The notes under the pieces: model-generated
Told to the model about the DNA's origin: nothing
What the model saw: only the letters and a program-made list of their open reading frames with translations
The model's database searches: none
Source of the DNA: DATBHZ01 sp036557185
GTDB lineage: Bacteria; Actinomycetota; Acidimicrobiia; IMCC26256; JAENVU01
DNA length: 33,166 bases
Assembly (NCBI GenBank): GCA_036557185.1
Contig: DATBHZ010000060.1
Span: 1-33,166 of the forward strand
Reading direction: 5' to 3'
Made by a program: the position numbers and the translations under genes
In this document: positions 7,493 to 15,647 of the stretch, one piece after another
Layout of the letters: the number at the start of each line of letters is the position of its first letter
Numbering within the stretch: position 1 is the stretch's first letter

Positions 7493-8440
7493 ATGAACGG
7501 CACACGCGCTCGCCGCAACATCGTCGTCTTGTCGTTGCTCGCCGTCGCGGCGCTCGCCGCGTCGGCATGCGCGCCGTTCACGGGCAATTACACCGGCCCC
7601 GTGACGATGACGACAGCCTCCTATCGCCTCGGCCCGTTCAACCTCGCGGCGATGAACCAGCCCGGGTGGGAGAACGAGAGCTCGACCACGAACGTCCCGC
7701 GGCCGCCGGGTGATGTCGCGATCAAGACGTTCAAGTTCGACCTCGTCGACAGCAACGGGAACCCTGTCGATCGCATGGACGTGCACCTGCACCACGTGCT
7801 GCTGATGAACGCCGCACACCAGTCGGCGCTCTGCTCGGGGCAGGAGGAGCGCTTCGCCGGTTCAGGCGAAGAGCGGACGCCGATCTCCTTGGGCGGCTCC
7901 TACGCGTACGTGTCCAAGTCCACCGACCGTTGGGACGCGCTGTGGCACCTCATGAACATGAGTGACACCGCGCAGGCGGTCTACATCCAGTACACGATCC
8001 AGTACGTCTCGGTGAACGACCCGGCGGCCTCGCGCCCAGTGACGCCGTTCTTCATGGACGTGACGGGTTGCAACAGCGCGTCGATCTTCCAGGTGCCTGG
8101 GAACGGTGGTCCCGGCAGCGTGTTCACCAAGAGCATCACGTACACGGCGCCGTGGGACGGAGTCGCGGTGTCGGTCGGAGGGCATCTCCACGACGGAGGC
8201 ATCGACATCAGCGTCAAGCAGGATCCGAGCGGCCCGACGGGCTGCACCGCGGTCGCGAAGTACGACGTCCCGGAGCCGATGGACTTCCCGTCGTCGATCA
8301 CGTCGTGCGTGATCCACGACTACGTCCACGCCGGAACGCAGTACACGGTGACCGCGCGCTACGACAACTCGATGCCGCACATGGATGTGATGGGCATCAT
8401 GCTCGGGTACCTCTGGCACGGCTCACCACCGTCGTCGTAA
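7493..8440 (+). CDS. SURNod19-like exported protein with copper-monooxygenase-like motifs
   Basis: 315 residues with an N-terminal export signal (10-25) and a cysteine at 26 in a weak lipobox (ASAC). The body resembles stress up-regulated Nod19-type proteins. Motifs match the copper ligands of peptidylglycine monooxygenase (PHM): HLHHVLLMN (His100, His101), GGHLHDGG (His231, His233), and MDVMGIM near Met297. The third CuH histidine is not obvious: the matching strand reads YIQYTIQYV. Function unknown; a monooxygenase-derived or copper-binding role is inference. A strong SD (GGGGAGG) precedes the ATG. Divergent from the quinoprotein unit. It ends 13 bases before the convergent SDR stop. Confidence 0.6.
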   Translation: MNGTRARRNIVVLSLLAVAALAASACAPFTGNYTGPVTMTTASYRLGPFNLAAMNQPGWENESSTTNVPRPPGDVAIKTFKFDLVDSNGNPVDRMDVHLHHVLLMNAAHQSALCSGQEERFAGSGEERTPISLGGSYAYVSKSTDRWDALWHLMNMSDTAQAVYIQYTIQYVSVNDPAASRPVTPFFMDVTGCNSASIFQVPGNGGPGSVFTKSITYTAPWDGVAVSVGGHLHDGGIDISVKQDPSGPTGCTAVAKYDVPEPMDFPSSITSCVIHDYVHAGTQYTVTARYDNSMPHMDVMGIMLGYLWHGSPPSS

Positions 8441-8453
8441 CGGCGTCGGTGTG

Positions 8454-9197
8454 TCAGCCGGCGGTTCGCCCGCCGTCGACGCTGAACACGGCTCCGGTGA
8501 TGTGTCGCGCGGCATCGGACATGAGATAGACCGCGAGCTCGGCGACTTCCTCGGGTGCAACCAGCTCGCCGAGCGGCACGCTCGGAAGCCCTGTCTCGAC
8601 ATGCCCCGGGATCCGCCGGACCATCGGTGTGTCCGTGAGTCCCGGTGCGAGCACGTTGACTCGGATCTGTCGGTCGGCGAGCTCGAGCGCGAGAGCCTTG
8701 GCTGCGGCGTGCAGACCTGCTTTCGCGGCGACGTAGGCCAGTCTTCCCTCGCGCGGCCGGATGGCCATGGACGACCCGTTGGCCACGAGCGATCCCGCGG
8801 CGGCCACATGGGGCAACGCCGAGACCAAGGTCGAGACCGCGCCCGTGAGGTTCACGCCGAGGACGCGATCCCACTCCTGCCAGTCGAGGTCTTCGACAGG
8901 CACGGGACCGGGAAGGATCGCGGCGTTGGCGAACACGCCGTGGAAGTCGCCGACCTCTCCAGCAAGCGTGCGGATCGCGGCGACGAGCGCGTCGCGTCGC
9001 GCGACGTCTGCGGTCCTCCAGGCGATCGAGCCGCCGAGCGCTCGAACGGCGTCCACGGTCGATCGCAGGCAGCTCTCGTCCAGGTCGATGGCCGCGACCG
9101 ACGCCCCTTCCTGCACCGCGAGCAGCACGGTCGCGCGCCCGATCCCGCTCCCCGCGCCGGTGATGAGGACCACGCGGCCGTCGAGACGAGGGGACAT
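8454..9197 (-). CDS. SDR family oxidoreductase
   Basis: 247-residue classical SDR: TGAGSGIG at 13-20, acidic IDLD after beta-2 (38-40, suggesting NAD preference), NAA at 91-93, Asn116, serine in NGSSM (142-143), Tyr155 and Lys159 in YVAAK, and the C-terminal GAVFSVDGG. It reduces or oxidises an unknown alcohol/ketone in the cytoplasm. ATG at 9195-9197 is preferred over an upstream in-frame ATG because MSPRLDGRVVLITG has the usual family N-terminus, and a TAGCGT -10-like element ends 7 bases before it. Divergent from the GH15 gene with 49 bases between starts. Confidence 0.92.
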   Translation of the reverse strand: MSPRLDGRVVLITGAGSGIGRATVLLAVQEGASVAAIDLDESCLRSTVDAVRALGGSIAWRTADVARRDALVAAIRTLAGEVGDFHGVFANAAILPGPVPVEDLDWQEWDRVLGVNLTGAVSTLVSALPHVAAAGSLVANGSSMAIRPREGRLAYVAAKAGLHAAAKALALELADRQIRVNVLAPGLTDTPMVRRIPGHVETGLPSVPLGELVAPEEVAELAVYLMSDAARHITGAVFSVDGGRTAG

Positions 9198-9204
9198 GGC
9201 GCCG

Positions 9205-9210
9205 ACGCTA
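9205..9210 (-). promoter_or_regulatory. Candidate -10 element for the SDR gene (leaderless)
   Basis: Read on the minus strand this is TAGCGT, fitting TANNNT, and it ends 7 bases before the ATG at 9197. No good -35 is visible. The 49-base divergent gap to the GH15 gene leaves no room for long leaders. Confidence 0.35.
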
Positions 9211-9246
9211 GCGACCGGCTCTGCTCTCGAGCGGCAAGATTCTCCT

Positions 9247-11127
9247 GTGAGCACCCTTCCGATCGCTGATTACGCCCTTCTGTCGGATCGGCACAGCGCA
9301 GCGCTCGCGAGCCTCCATGGCTCGATCGACTGGCTCTGCTTCCCGCGCTTCGACAGCCCTTCCGTCTTCGCTCGACTGCTCGACGAGCAGGCCGGCCACT
9401 GGTCGGTGGCCGCACGTGACGCCACCGAAGTCACGCGGCATTACGTCGACCGCACCATGGTCCTGGAGACGACAATGCGCACCCGCACGGGCTGTGCTGT
9501 GATCGTCGACGCACTCGCGATGGGGGAAGGAAACCGGGGACACGCCCTCGGCATGGATGCTCCGCACCTTCTGTTGCGGCAAGTCGCGTGTACCGAGGGC
9601 GAGGTCGAGATCGACGTCGAGTACTCCCCGCGCACGGAGTACGGCCTCGTCGCTCCGTTGCTGGACGTCGTCGACGGCGGAATCATCGCAACCGGCGGAG
9701 CCGACGAGCTGGTCGTGTCGAGCTCCGCGCCCCTGACCATCGAGGGATCCTGCGCGATGGCAAGCCTGATCCTTCGCGACGGAGAACGGTCCGGATTCGC
9801 GCTCCACCACTCCAAGCGAGCCGATCGAGTGAGGGCGCGCGTGTGGGATCAGGACGAGATCGCGATGCGTCTCGACGACACCGTGTCGGCCTGGCAGTCC
9901 TGGGCGGAGATACACCAGGCTTACGTCGGCCCGTGGAGAGAGCTTGTCCACCAGAGTGGACGAGTCCTCCAGGCACTGTCGTTCCAACCCACGGGAGCCA
10001 TCTGCGCGGCCGCCACCACGTCGCTTCCCGAGGCAGTCGGCGGTGATCGGAACTGGGACTACCGCTATGCATGGGTGCGCGACGCTTCGCTCACGATCGA
10101 GGCCTTGTGGGTGGCGGCCTGCCCCGACGAGGCCAACGAGTTCGTCGACTACATGACGACGTCCGCGGCCGGCTCGCTCGAGGCCGACGGAGATCTGCAG
10201 ATCATGTTCGGTGTCGGCGGTGAGCGCGACCTGACCGAGCGGGAGCTGCCGCACCTGTCCGGCTGGCGGGGCTCCGCTCCGGTGCGCGTGGGCAACGGCG
10301 CTTGGCGCCAGCGTCAGCTCGATGTCTACGGCGAGCTCCTCAGCGCGGTGCAGCGGCTCTCGGACCGGCTCTTCGATCCGACGGCGCCGCGCACCGCGCC
10401 GATGAGCGATTCGAAGCGTCGGGACACGCCGGCCCTTGCTCCGGCAGCGCTGCAGTTCCTCGGCTCACTGGCGGACACGGCCGCGAGTCGCTGGCGCGAG
10501 GCCGATCGCGGCATCTGGGAGGTCCGTGGCGAGCCCCGTCACTTCGTCTATTCGAAGCTGATGTGCTGGGTGGCGCTCGACCGCGCGACGGATCTGGCAG
10601 ACCGCCTCGGCGCCGCCGACCGCGTCGATGCATGGACGGCGGTGCAGGACGAGATCCGGCAGGCGATCCTGAGCGAGGGGTGGAGCGACCGGGCGCATGC
10701 GTTCACCCAATCGTTAGGCTCGGACGACCTCGATGCGTCGAGCCTGATGATCCCGCTCGTGGGATTCCTCCCCGCGGACGACCCCAGGGTCCTGTCCACG
10801 ATCGAGGCCACGGAAGAGCGACTCACTGACGCGCGCGGGCTGGTGTACCGCTACCGGAGCAGCGACGGTCTGGAGGGCGATGAAGGCACCTTCCTCCTCT
10901 GCACGTTCTGGCTGGCTCAGGCCCTGGCGATGGCCGGACGCGCCGAGCGGGCGCGCGCCGTCTTCGAGCGCGCGGCCGCGTTCGTCAACGATGTCGGTCT
11001 GCTCTCCGAGGAGGTCGATCCGGTCAGCGGTGAGCTGCTCGGCAACTTCCCGCAGGCGTTCAGCCACATCGGCCTGGTCAACGCGGCGTGGGCGATCTCG
11101 CAGGCGGAGGCTCGCGTCACCTCCTGA
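9247..11127 (+). CDS. Glycoside hydrolase family 15 protein (glucoamylase/trehalase type)
   Basis: 626 residues, full GH15 length. The N-terminal beta-sandwich begins LPIADYALLSDRHSAALAS and GSIDWLCFPRFDSPSVFARLLD. The (alpha/alpha)6 barrel has the hallmark GDRNWDYRYAWVRDASLT, Glu425 in GIWEVRG (likely general acid) and Glu546 in EGDEGTFLLCTFWLA (likely general base). Actinobacterial relatives include the GH15 trehalases as well as glucan-acting enzymes, so the substrate could be trehalose or alpha-glucan. No signal peptide, hence cytoplasmic. Start is GTG at 9247; upstream in-frame codons run antisense through the SDR gene and are not credible. Confidence 0.93.
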   Translation: MSTLPIADYALLSDRHSAALASLHGSIDWLCFPRFDSPSVFARLLDEQAGHWSVAARDATEVTRHYVDRTMVLETTMRTRTGCAVIVDALAMGEGNRGHALGMDAPHLLLRQVACTEGEVEIDVEYSPRTEYGLVAPLLDVVDGGIIATGGADELVVSSSAPLTIEGSCAMASLILRDGERSGFALHHSKRADRVRARVWDQDEIAMRLDDTVSAWQSWAEIHQAYVGPWRELVHQSGRVLQALSFQPTGAICAAATTSLPEAVGGDRNWDYRYAWVRDASLTIEALWVAACPDEANEFVDYMTTSAAGSLEADGDLQIMFGVGGERDLTERELPHLSGWRGSAPVRVGNGAWRQRQLDVYGELLSAVQRLSDRLFDPTAPRTAPMSDSKRRDTPALAPAALQFLGSLADTAASRWREADRGIWEVRGEPRHFVYSKLMCWVALDRATDLADRLGAADRVDAWTAVQDEIRQAILSEGWSDRAHAFTQSLGSDDLDASSLMIPLVGFLPADDPRVLSTIEATEERLTDARGLVYRYRSSDGLEGDEGTFLLCTFWLAQALAMAGRAERARAVFERAAAFVNDVGLLSEEVDPVSGELLGNFPQAFSHIGLVNAAWAISQAEARVTS

Positions 11128-11160
11128 GCGCCGCCGGGCTCGGGCGCCGGTCAGGCGCTC
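11126..11160. terminator. Inverted repeat between convergent genes (possible bidirectional terminator)
   Basis: GAGCGCC (11126-11132) pairs with GGCGCTC (11154-11160); the arms contain or abut the two convergent stop codons and the loop is GC-rich with a GGCGCC palindrome. There is no U-tract, so intrinsic termination is uncertain. Confidence 0.35.
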
Positions 11161-12485
11161 CCGGAGATCTCGGCGTGCAGCGCCTTGAGCGCTTCGGCGT
11201 AGATCTCGGAGAAGGTCGGGAACGGTTGGATGGTGTCCCGCAGCACGTCGAGGGGAACGTGCGCCCGGATCGCCAACGTGGCCTGTTGGAGCCACTCGCC
11301 TGCCTCCGGACCGAGTGCGTACGCGCCGGTCAGCCGTTGTCCGTCACTGAGCAGCGTCAGGAAGCCGTTCGAATCGCTGTACGCGCGCGTGTACGCGGAG
11401 GTCTTCGGCAGCTTCGAGACCTGCGCGGTGCCGCTGAATTCGGCTTCGTGCGCACCGACGGCTGCTGCCTGTGGATCGGAGAAGACGACGCGCGGCAGCG
11501 CTTCGTAGTTGGCCTCGCGTGGCTCACCGAGGATGTTGGCGGCCACGATGTCGGCCTGGTACTTGCCGGTCGTGGTGAGGGGCCACTTGCCGGTGACGTC
11601 GCCGATCGCCCAGAGCTGTTCTCCTGCACACAGTCGTGCGTCGACCGGGATCCCTTTGTCGTTCGGTGTGATGCCCACGGTCTCGAGACCGATGTCGTCG
11701 ACCCGCGGACGTCGGCCGGTGGCGACGAGCAGCCGATCGCCGCGGAGCCGCACGCCGTCGCTGAGCTCGAGGACGTAGTCCTCGCCCTCGCGTTGCGCCG
11801 CGGTCACCTTGGTCCCGAGCACGACGTCCACCCCGTCCCGCCGGAGCACTTCGCCGAGCGCCTCTCCCAGGGGCGCGGGCTCGCCGGGGATGACGCGGTC
11901 CGCGGCGTCGACGAGCGCGACCTCCGCTCCGAGGCGTCGTACGGCCTGGGCCATCTCTACGCCCACAGCGCCTCCGCCGAGGATCAGCAGCCGCCGTGGG
12001 ACGGCGGCCATCGCTGTGACCTCGCGGTTCGTCCACACTCCCTCGAGGTCGTGCAGACCTGGAACCGGCGGCACGATCGGAGCCGATCCGTTGGCCACGA
12101 CGACGTGCCGCGCGGTGTGCTGTGCGCCGTCGACCTCCACGACACCCGGGCCGGCCAGCCGGCCCCGGCCGCGCAGGAGGTCGATGCCGTTGTCGGTCAG
12201 ACGCTTCGCGGCGCTCGTGTCGTCGTAGTCCGAGACCTGGAAGTCCCGCCAGGCGAGCGCCGCCGCGACGTCGACCTGCGCGTGCACGGCCGCGTCGTTC
12301 GCGTCGTGCGCTGCTTCCCCGGGGCGGAGCAGCGTCTTGGAAGGGATGCACGCCCAGTAGGAGCATTCGCCCCCGACGAGCTCGGGTTCGACCACGGCAA
12401 CGCGCAAGCCCCCGTCGGCGAGCGCGCCCGCGCAATGCTCACCGGACGGGCCGGCGCCGAGCACGATGACGTCGTAGTCGCTCAA
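11151..12485 (-). CDS. FAD-dependent pyridine nucleotide-disulfide oxidoreductase, class I-like
   Basis: About 444 residues. FAD motif GAGPSG at 10-15, redox pair Cys41/Cys46 in GGECSYWACIPSKTLL, a second Rossmann NAD(P) motif GGGAVGVE, an ATGRRP segment, and the FAD-binding IGDVTG. The C-terminal dimerisation domain has QPFPTFSE where lipoamide dehydrogenase and glutathione reductase have HPT: Phe422 replaces the catalytic histidine, arguing against lipoamide dehydrogenase activity. The start is uncertain: TTG at 12485, 13 bases after the redoxin stop, is preferred; an ATG at 12590 would add 35 proline-rich residues overlapping the redoxin gene. Likely one unit with the redoxin. Confidence 0.85.
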   Translation of the reverse strand: MSDYDVIVLGAGPSGEHCAGALADGGLRVAVVEPELVGGECSYWACIPSKTLLRPGEAAHDANDAAVHAQVDVAAALAWRDFQVSDYDDTSAAKRLTDNGIDLLRGRGRLAGPGVVEVDGAQHTARHVVVANGSAPIVPPVPGLHDLEGVWTNREVTAMAAVPRRLLILGGGAVGVEMAQAVRRLGAEVALVDAADRVIPGEPAPLGEALGEVLRRDGVDVVLGTKVTAAQREGEDYVLELSDGVRLRGDRLLVATGRRPRVDDIGLETVGITPNDKGIPVDARLCAGEQLWAIGDVTGKWPLTTTGKYQADIVAANILGEPREANYEALPRVVFSDPQAAAVGAHEAEFSGTAQVSKLPKTSAYTRAYSDSNGFLTLLSDGQRLTGAYALGPEAGEWLQQATLAIRAHVPLDVLRDTIQPFPTFSEIYAEALKALHAEISGSA

Positions 12486-12498
12486 GACGACAGTCCGA

Positions 12499-13008
12499 TC
12501 ATTGGGCCGGCCGGGCAGGTCCGGCAATCGGGCTGACCCTGGAGTCGCGCGCTCGGGCTCGTCGGGCGGTGGCGAGCAGGTCGGCAGCATGCTCCCGGAC
12601 CTCGCGGCGAGGCACGATGGCCGCGACCGTGCCGAGACGGTCGACGATCACGCTGTGCGCGTCGACCGCGCCGGGTGCGCCGCAGTACGCGTCGGTGATG
12701 CTCCGGTCCTCGTCGGCCAGGAGCGTGAGCGCCAGGAAGCGCGACTCGGCATAGTCACGAGCCGCTTTCGCCGTGAGCGGGACGACTCCGAGCAGCTGGA
12801 TCCGCAGCTCCCCGAACTGCGGCAGGAGCGCGTCGAACGCCGAGATCAGGAGCTGGTCGTCGGGATCCTCGACACCGTCGACGAAGAACAGAGCGACCGG
12901 GAGCTTCAACAGGTACGCGTCGCTGTCGAGGGTCTGCCCGTTGCTCGTGGGGGCACGGAACGCCGGTGCCGTGCCTCCGACGGAGAGCGGGCTCGAGGAC
13001 GTGGCCAT
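12499..13008 (-). CDS. Redoxin-domain (peroxiredoxin-fold) protein lacking the peroxidatic cysteine
   Basis: 169 residues with an AhpC/TSA-like thioredoxin fold: VGGTAPAFRAPTSNGQTLDSD at the start, LPVALFFVDG strand, QLLGVVPLTAKAARDYAE, FLALTLLADEDRSITDAY and the DAHSVIVDRLGTVAAIV hairpin. At the place of the usual TxxC active site after the FF strand there is VDGVEDPDDQ with no cysteine; the only cysteine is Cys109 in AYCGAPG. It is therefore unlikely to be an ordinary peroxidase. The ATG at 13006-13008 gives the family N-terminus. It is immediately upstream of the flavoprotein reductase. Confidence 0.8.
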   Translation of the reverse strand: MATSSSPLSVGGTAPAFRAPTSNGQTLDSDAYLLKLPVALFFVDGVEDPDDQLLISAFDALLPQFGELRIQLLGVVPLTAKAARDYAESRFLALTLLADEDRSITDAYCGAPGAVDAHSVIVDRLGTVAAIVPRREVREHAADLLATARRARARDSRVSPIAGPARPAQ

Positions 13009-13160
13009 CCGAAACCGCCTCTGAGGTGCTTCTCCTGCTCCCGGAGGTTTGCCCAGGGCCGGCGGGGCGTAACCGCGTTCTGCGAGCTTCGGTCCGAGCG
13101 CCGGCGGGTATCTCAAGCGGGTACCTGGAGGCGGAGAAGTCCCCGAACGGGAGGCCCGAG
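13009..13160. promoter_or_regulatory. Divergent intergenic region (redoxin / Rho_N-like gene)
   Basis: 152 bases between divergent starts. A GGGAGG ribosome binding site (13149-13154) sits 6 bases before the ATG at 13161, and on the other strand an AGAGG lies about 10 bases before the redoxin ATG. Promoter hexamers are not clear. Confidence 0.4.
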
Positions 13161-13271
13161 ATGGTCACTCGAGCACAGCGCACGCTCTACGAGGAGGCAC
13201 GGCGCAAGGACATCAGCGGCCGGTCCAAGATGGGGCGTGCCGAGCTCGCGCGTGCCCTCGGGCACGACTGA
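13161..13271 (+). CDS. Very small Rho_N-like (SAP-type) motif protein
   Basis: 36 residues, basic, essentially one helix-extended-helix module: TLYEEARRKDISGRSKM followed by GRAELARALG. This matches the Rho termination factor N-terminal motif (LYExAKxxxIxGRSKMxKxEL) found at the ends of actinobacterial proteins sometimes labelled plasmid stabilisation or ChaB-like. As a free-standing gene it could bind nucleic acid, but this is inference. The ATG at 13161 has a good GGGAGG ribosome binding site. The frame is open further upstream without similarity. It precedes DUF72 by 12 bases, probably in one transcript. Confidence 0.65.
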   Translation: MVTRAQRTLYEEARRKDISGRSKMGRAELARALGHD

Positions 13272-13283
13272 ACCACCCGCGCG

Positions 13284-14012
13284 GTGACCGTCTCGGTCGG
13301 CACCTCCGGGTGGCAGTACCGGGACTGGCGCGCCGCGTTCTACCCGCGTGACGTCCCGACGCGCAGCTGGCTCGGGTACTACGCGCAGCACTTCCCCGTC
13401 GTCGAGGTGAACAACACCTTCTACCGCCTGCCCGAGGCCACCACGTTCGAGCAATGGGCCGCTGCGACACCGCCCGATTTCGGCTTCGTGGTGAAGGCCA
13501 GCCGCTACCTCACGCACATTCGCCGGTTGCGCGATCCCGAGGAGCCGGTCGACAGGCTCCTCACGCGAGCGCGTTCGCTCGGTAGCAAGCTGCGCGGCGT
13601 GCTCCTCCAGCTCCCGCCAACGCTCGAGCGCGATGTCGCGTCGCTCGAGCGCGTCCTCGCCGTGTTCGGTACAGGGACACGCGTCGCGCTGGAGCCGCGG
13701 CACCCGAGCTGGTTCGACACGCACACCTACGACGTGCTGCGCCAATTCGATGCGGCGCTGTGCCTCACCGATCGGGAGGGCCCTGCATCACCGTTGGTTC
13801 GTACCGCGGGGTGGTGCTATCTCCGGCTGCACGAGGGCCGGGCTCGACCGCGGCCGTGCTACGGGCGAACGGCGCTCGGTCACTGGGTGCAGCGGCTCGA
13901 TGACCTCTACGGCCGCGACCCCGCGGGCTTCGTGTTCTTCAACAACGATGAGTGCGCTTGCGCGCCGAGGAACGCGTTGACGCTCACGAAGATGTGGGCA
14001 TCACGTCGATAG
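13284..14012 (+). CDS. DUF72 domain protein
   Basis: 242-residue TIM-barrel-like DUF72 protein (YecE family). Recognised from VGTSGWQYRDWRAAFYP at the N-terminus, YYAQHFPVVEVNNTFYRLP, FVVKASRYLTHIRRL, LLQLPPTLERDV, ALEPRHPSWF, YLRLHE and the C-terminal FVFFNNDECACAPRNA. Biochemical role of the family is not established. Start GTG at 13284, 12 bases after the Rho_N-like gene. Its 3' end overlaps the convergent sigma factor gene by 12 bases. Confidence 0.9.
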   Translation: MTVSVGTSGWQYRDWRAAFYPRDVPTRSWLGYYAQHFPVVEVNNTFYRLPEATTFEQWAAATPPDFGFVVKASRYLTHIRRLRDPEEPVDRLLTRARSLGSKLRGVLLQLPPTLERDVASLERVLAVFGTGTRVALEPRHPSWFDTHTYDVLRQFDAALCLTDREGPASPLVRTAGWCYLRLHEGRARPRPCYGRTALGHWVQRLDDLYGRDPAGFVFFNNDECACAPRNALTLTKMWASRR

Positions 14013-15245
14013 CTCGGCCCGCTGCTGCTCGAGGAACCGTCGCTCGACCGCGTTCGTGGTGAGCTCTACGGCCCGGCTGTAGGCATCGAACGCGGCTTGC
14101 GGTTGCCCGGCGCGGGCAAGGAGGTCCGCACGAGCGGCGTGATACGGCTGGTAGTCGAGGAGCGCGTCGTCGAGCGCGGTGAGTGCGCGCAGTCCCTCGG
14201 GCGCGCCGTGGAGCTCGCCGAGAGCGATTGCGCGGTTGAGCGCGACGACGGCGTTCGGACGGAGCGCGTACAGCTGGTCGTACAGGGCGACGACCTGGGA
14301 CCAATCCGTGTCCGCAGCGCTCGCGGCATCGGCGTGCACGGCGGCGATCGCGGCCTCGATCTGGAACGGGCCGGGCTGGTTGCGGCGCACGCACGCGCGC
14401 ACGAGCTCGTGCCCTTCTGCGATGAGTGCAGGATCCCAGCGGGTGCGGTCCTGCTCCGCGAGCCGGATCATCGAGCCATCCCCTGCGGTGCGGGAGAGCC
14501 GCCGCGCTTCCGTCAGGAGCATGAGCGCGAGGAGGCCGACCGCCTCGGGTTCGTCGGGCATCAGCTCCGTGAGCAGCCGGCCGAGCCTGATCGCCTCGTC
14601 GGAGAGGTCGACACGGGTGAGGTCGTCGCCGGAGGTCGCGGTGTGGCCCTCGGTGTAGATGAGATACACGGTTGCGAGCACGCCGGCGAGCCGGTCGGGG
14701 AGCTCGGCAGCACGCGGCACTCGATACGGGGCGTGGTTGTCACGCAGCTTGCGCTTGGCGCGCACGATGCGCTGGGCGAGCGTCGCCTCGGGGAGCAGGA
14801 ACGCCCTGGCGATCTCCGGTGTGTCGAGGCCACCGAGCAGACGCAGTGTGAGCGCGACCTGCGCATCCGGCGCCAGCGCGGGGTGGCAGCAGAGGAACAT
14901 TAGCCGGAGCTGGTCGTCCTCGACGACGTCGACGAAGGCGTCGAGGTCTTGGCGGTCGGGGTCGTCGGGTCCCATGTCGTCTGCGTGGAGTTGCCGGGCG
15001 GCGAGGTGACGCTCTGTTCGGGTCGACTCGCGCCGCAGCCGGTCGATGGCGCGGTTGCGTGCGGTCGTCGTGATCCAGCCGCCGGGGTTCGGCGGAACAC
15101 CGTGTGCAGGCCACTGCTCGGCTGCGATTGCGAAGGCTTCCGCCACCGCGTCCTCGGCGAGGTCGATGTCGCCGAGGACGCGGATCAAGGTCGCGGTGCA
15201 GCGGCCCGCCTCACGGCGGAACACGTCCTCGAGCTGCTCAGGCAC
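14001..15245 (-). CDS. ECF42-type RNA polymerase sigma factor with C-terminal TPR-like extension
   Basis: 414 residues: sigma-2 region about 5-80 (FRREAGRCTATLIRVLGDIDLAEDAVAEAF, NPGGWITTTARNRAIDRLRR), sigma-4 about 111-168 (LRLMFLCCHPALAPDAQVALTLR, GLDTPEIARAFLLPEATLAQRIVRAKRKLR), then a 240-residue DUF6596/TPR-like extension (LPDRLAGVLATVYLIYTEGH; FQIEAAIAAVHADA; QVVALYDQLYALRPNAVVALNRAIAL; YHAARADLLARAGQPQAAFDAYSRA). This architecture defines the ECF42 group, which lacks an anti-sigma factor and is linked to DGPF proteins. The GTG start (15243-15245) overlaps the end of the DGPF gene by 8 bases. Confidence 0.92.
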   Translation of the reverse strand: MPEQLEDVFRREAGRCTATLIRVLGDIDLAEDAVAEAFAIAAEQWPAHGVPPNPGGWITTTARNRAIDRLRRESTRTERHLAARQLHADDMGPDDPDRQDLDAFVDVVEDDQLRLMFLCCHPALAPDAQVALTLRLLGGLDTPEIARAFLLPEATLAQRIVRAKRKLRDNHAPYRVPRAAELPDRLAGVLATVYLIYTEGHTATSGDDLTRVDLSDEAIRLGRLLTELMPDEPEAVGLLALMLLTEARRLSRTAGDGSMIRLAEQDRTRWDPALIAEGHELVRACVRRNQPGPFQIEAAIAAVHADAASAADTDWSQVVALYDQLYALRPNAVVALNRAIALGELHGAPEGLRALTALDDALLDYQPYHAARADLLARAGQPQAAFDAYSRAVELTTNAVERRFLEQQRAELST

Positions 15246-15600
15246 TGTCCATCCGTCGCACCTCGACCGGGCGCTCGCAGGCCGCGGTGGCCTTGCCCGC
15301 CCAGTCCAGTGCGGCGTCGAGGTCGGCAACCTCGATGACCCAGAAGCCGCCCATCGCCTCCTTCGACTCGGCGTACGGGCCGTCCGTCATCGAGACGTCG
15401 CTCCCCTTCACTTGGACCGTGGTCGCTGTCGCGGGCGGGCGCAGCCCTGCCGCGAACACCCAGACGCCCTCTCGCTGCATCGACTCGTTGACCGCGCCCA
15501 CCTGTGCCTGTGTGCGCTGGATCTCCGGGTCGGAGAAGTCCATGTCGTCGAGGTCGTCGTAACCAGTGTCGTGCCAGACGGACAAGAGGTAGTGAGGCAT
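15238..15600 (-). CDS. YciI-related DGPF-domain protein, partner of ECF42
   Basis: 120 residues of the DGPF/YCII family: MPHYLLSVWHD at the N-terminus, TTVQVKGSDVSMTDGPYAESKEAMGGFWVIEVADLDAALDWA in the middle (DGPY equals the DGPF motif), and RPVEVRRM at the C-terminus. ECF42 sigma factors are commonly encoded beside such proteins, which are thought to be their targets and possibly sensors. An AAGGAG lies 8 bases before the ATG. A candidate ECF42 promoter is 48-75 bases upstream of the start, so the pair is likely autoregulated. Confidence 0.92.
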   Translation of the reverse strand: MPHYLLSVWHDTGYDDLDDMDFSDPEIQRTQAQVGAVNESMQREGVWVFAAGLRPPATATTVQVKGSDVSMTDGPYAESKEAMGGFWVIEVADLDAALDWAGKATAACERPVEVRRMDSA

Positions 15601-15647
15601 GGTCAGGTCTCCTTCGTCCCGCGGCGCCCGGTGCGCCGCTCGTCATC

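Noticed and set aside
8459..8475. CGGCGG-TTCGC-CCGCCG hairpin as a terminator of the SURNod19-like gene
   Set aside because: It lies inside the convergent SDR coding region and has no U-tract; a 6-base GC stem is expected by chance in such DNA.
8761..9246. Upstream in-frame extension of the GH15 gene
   Set aside because: It runs antisense through the SDR gene and lacks GH15 similarity; the family N-terminus begins right after the GTG at 9247.
12486..12590. ATG at 12590 as start of the flavoprotein
   Set aside because: Adds 35 proline/arginine-rich residues lying over the redoxin C-terminus; the FAD motif starts naturally after TTG 12485. Kept as an alternative only.
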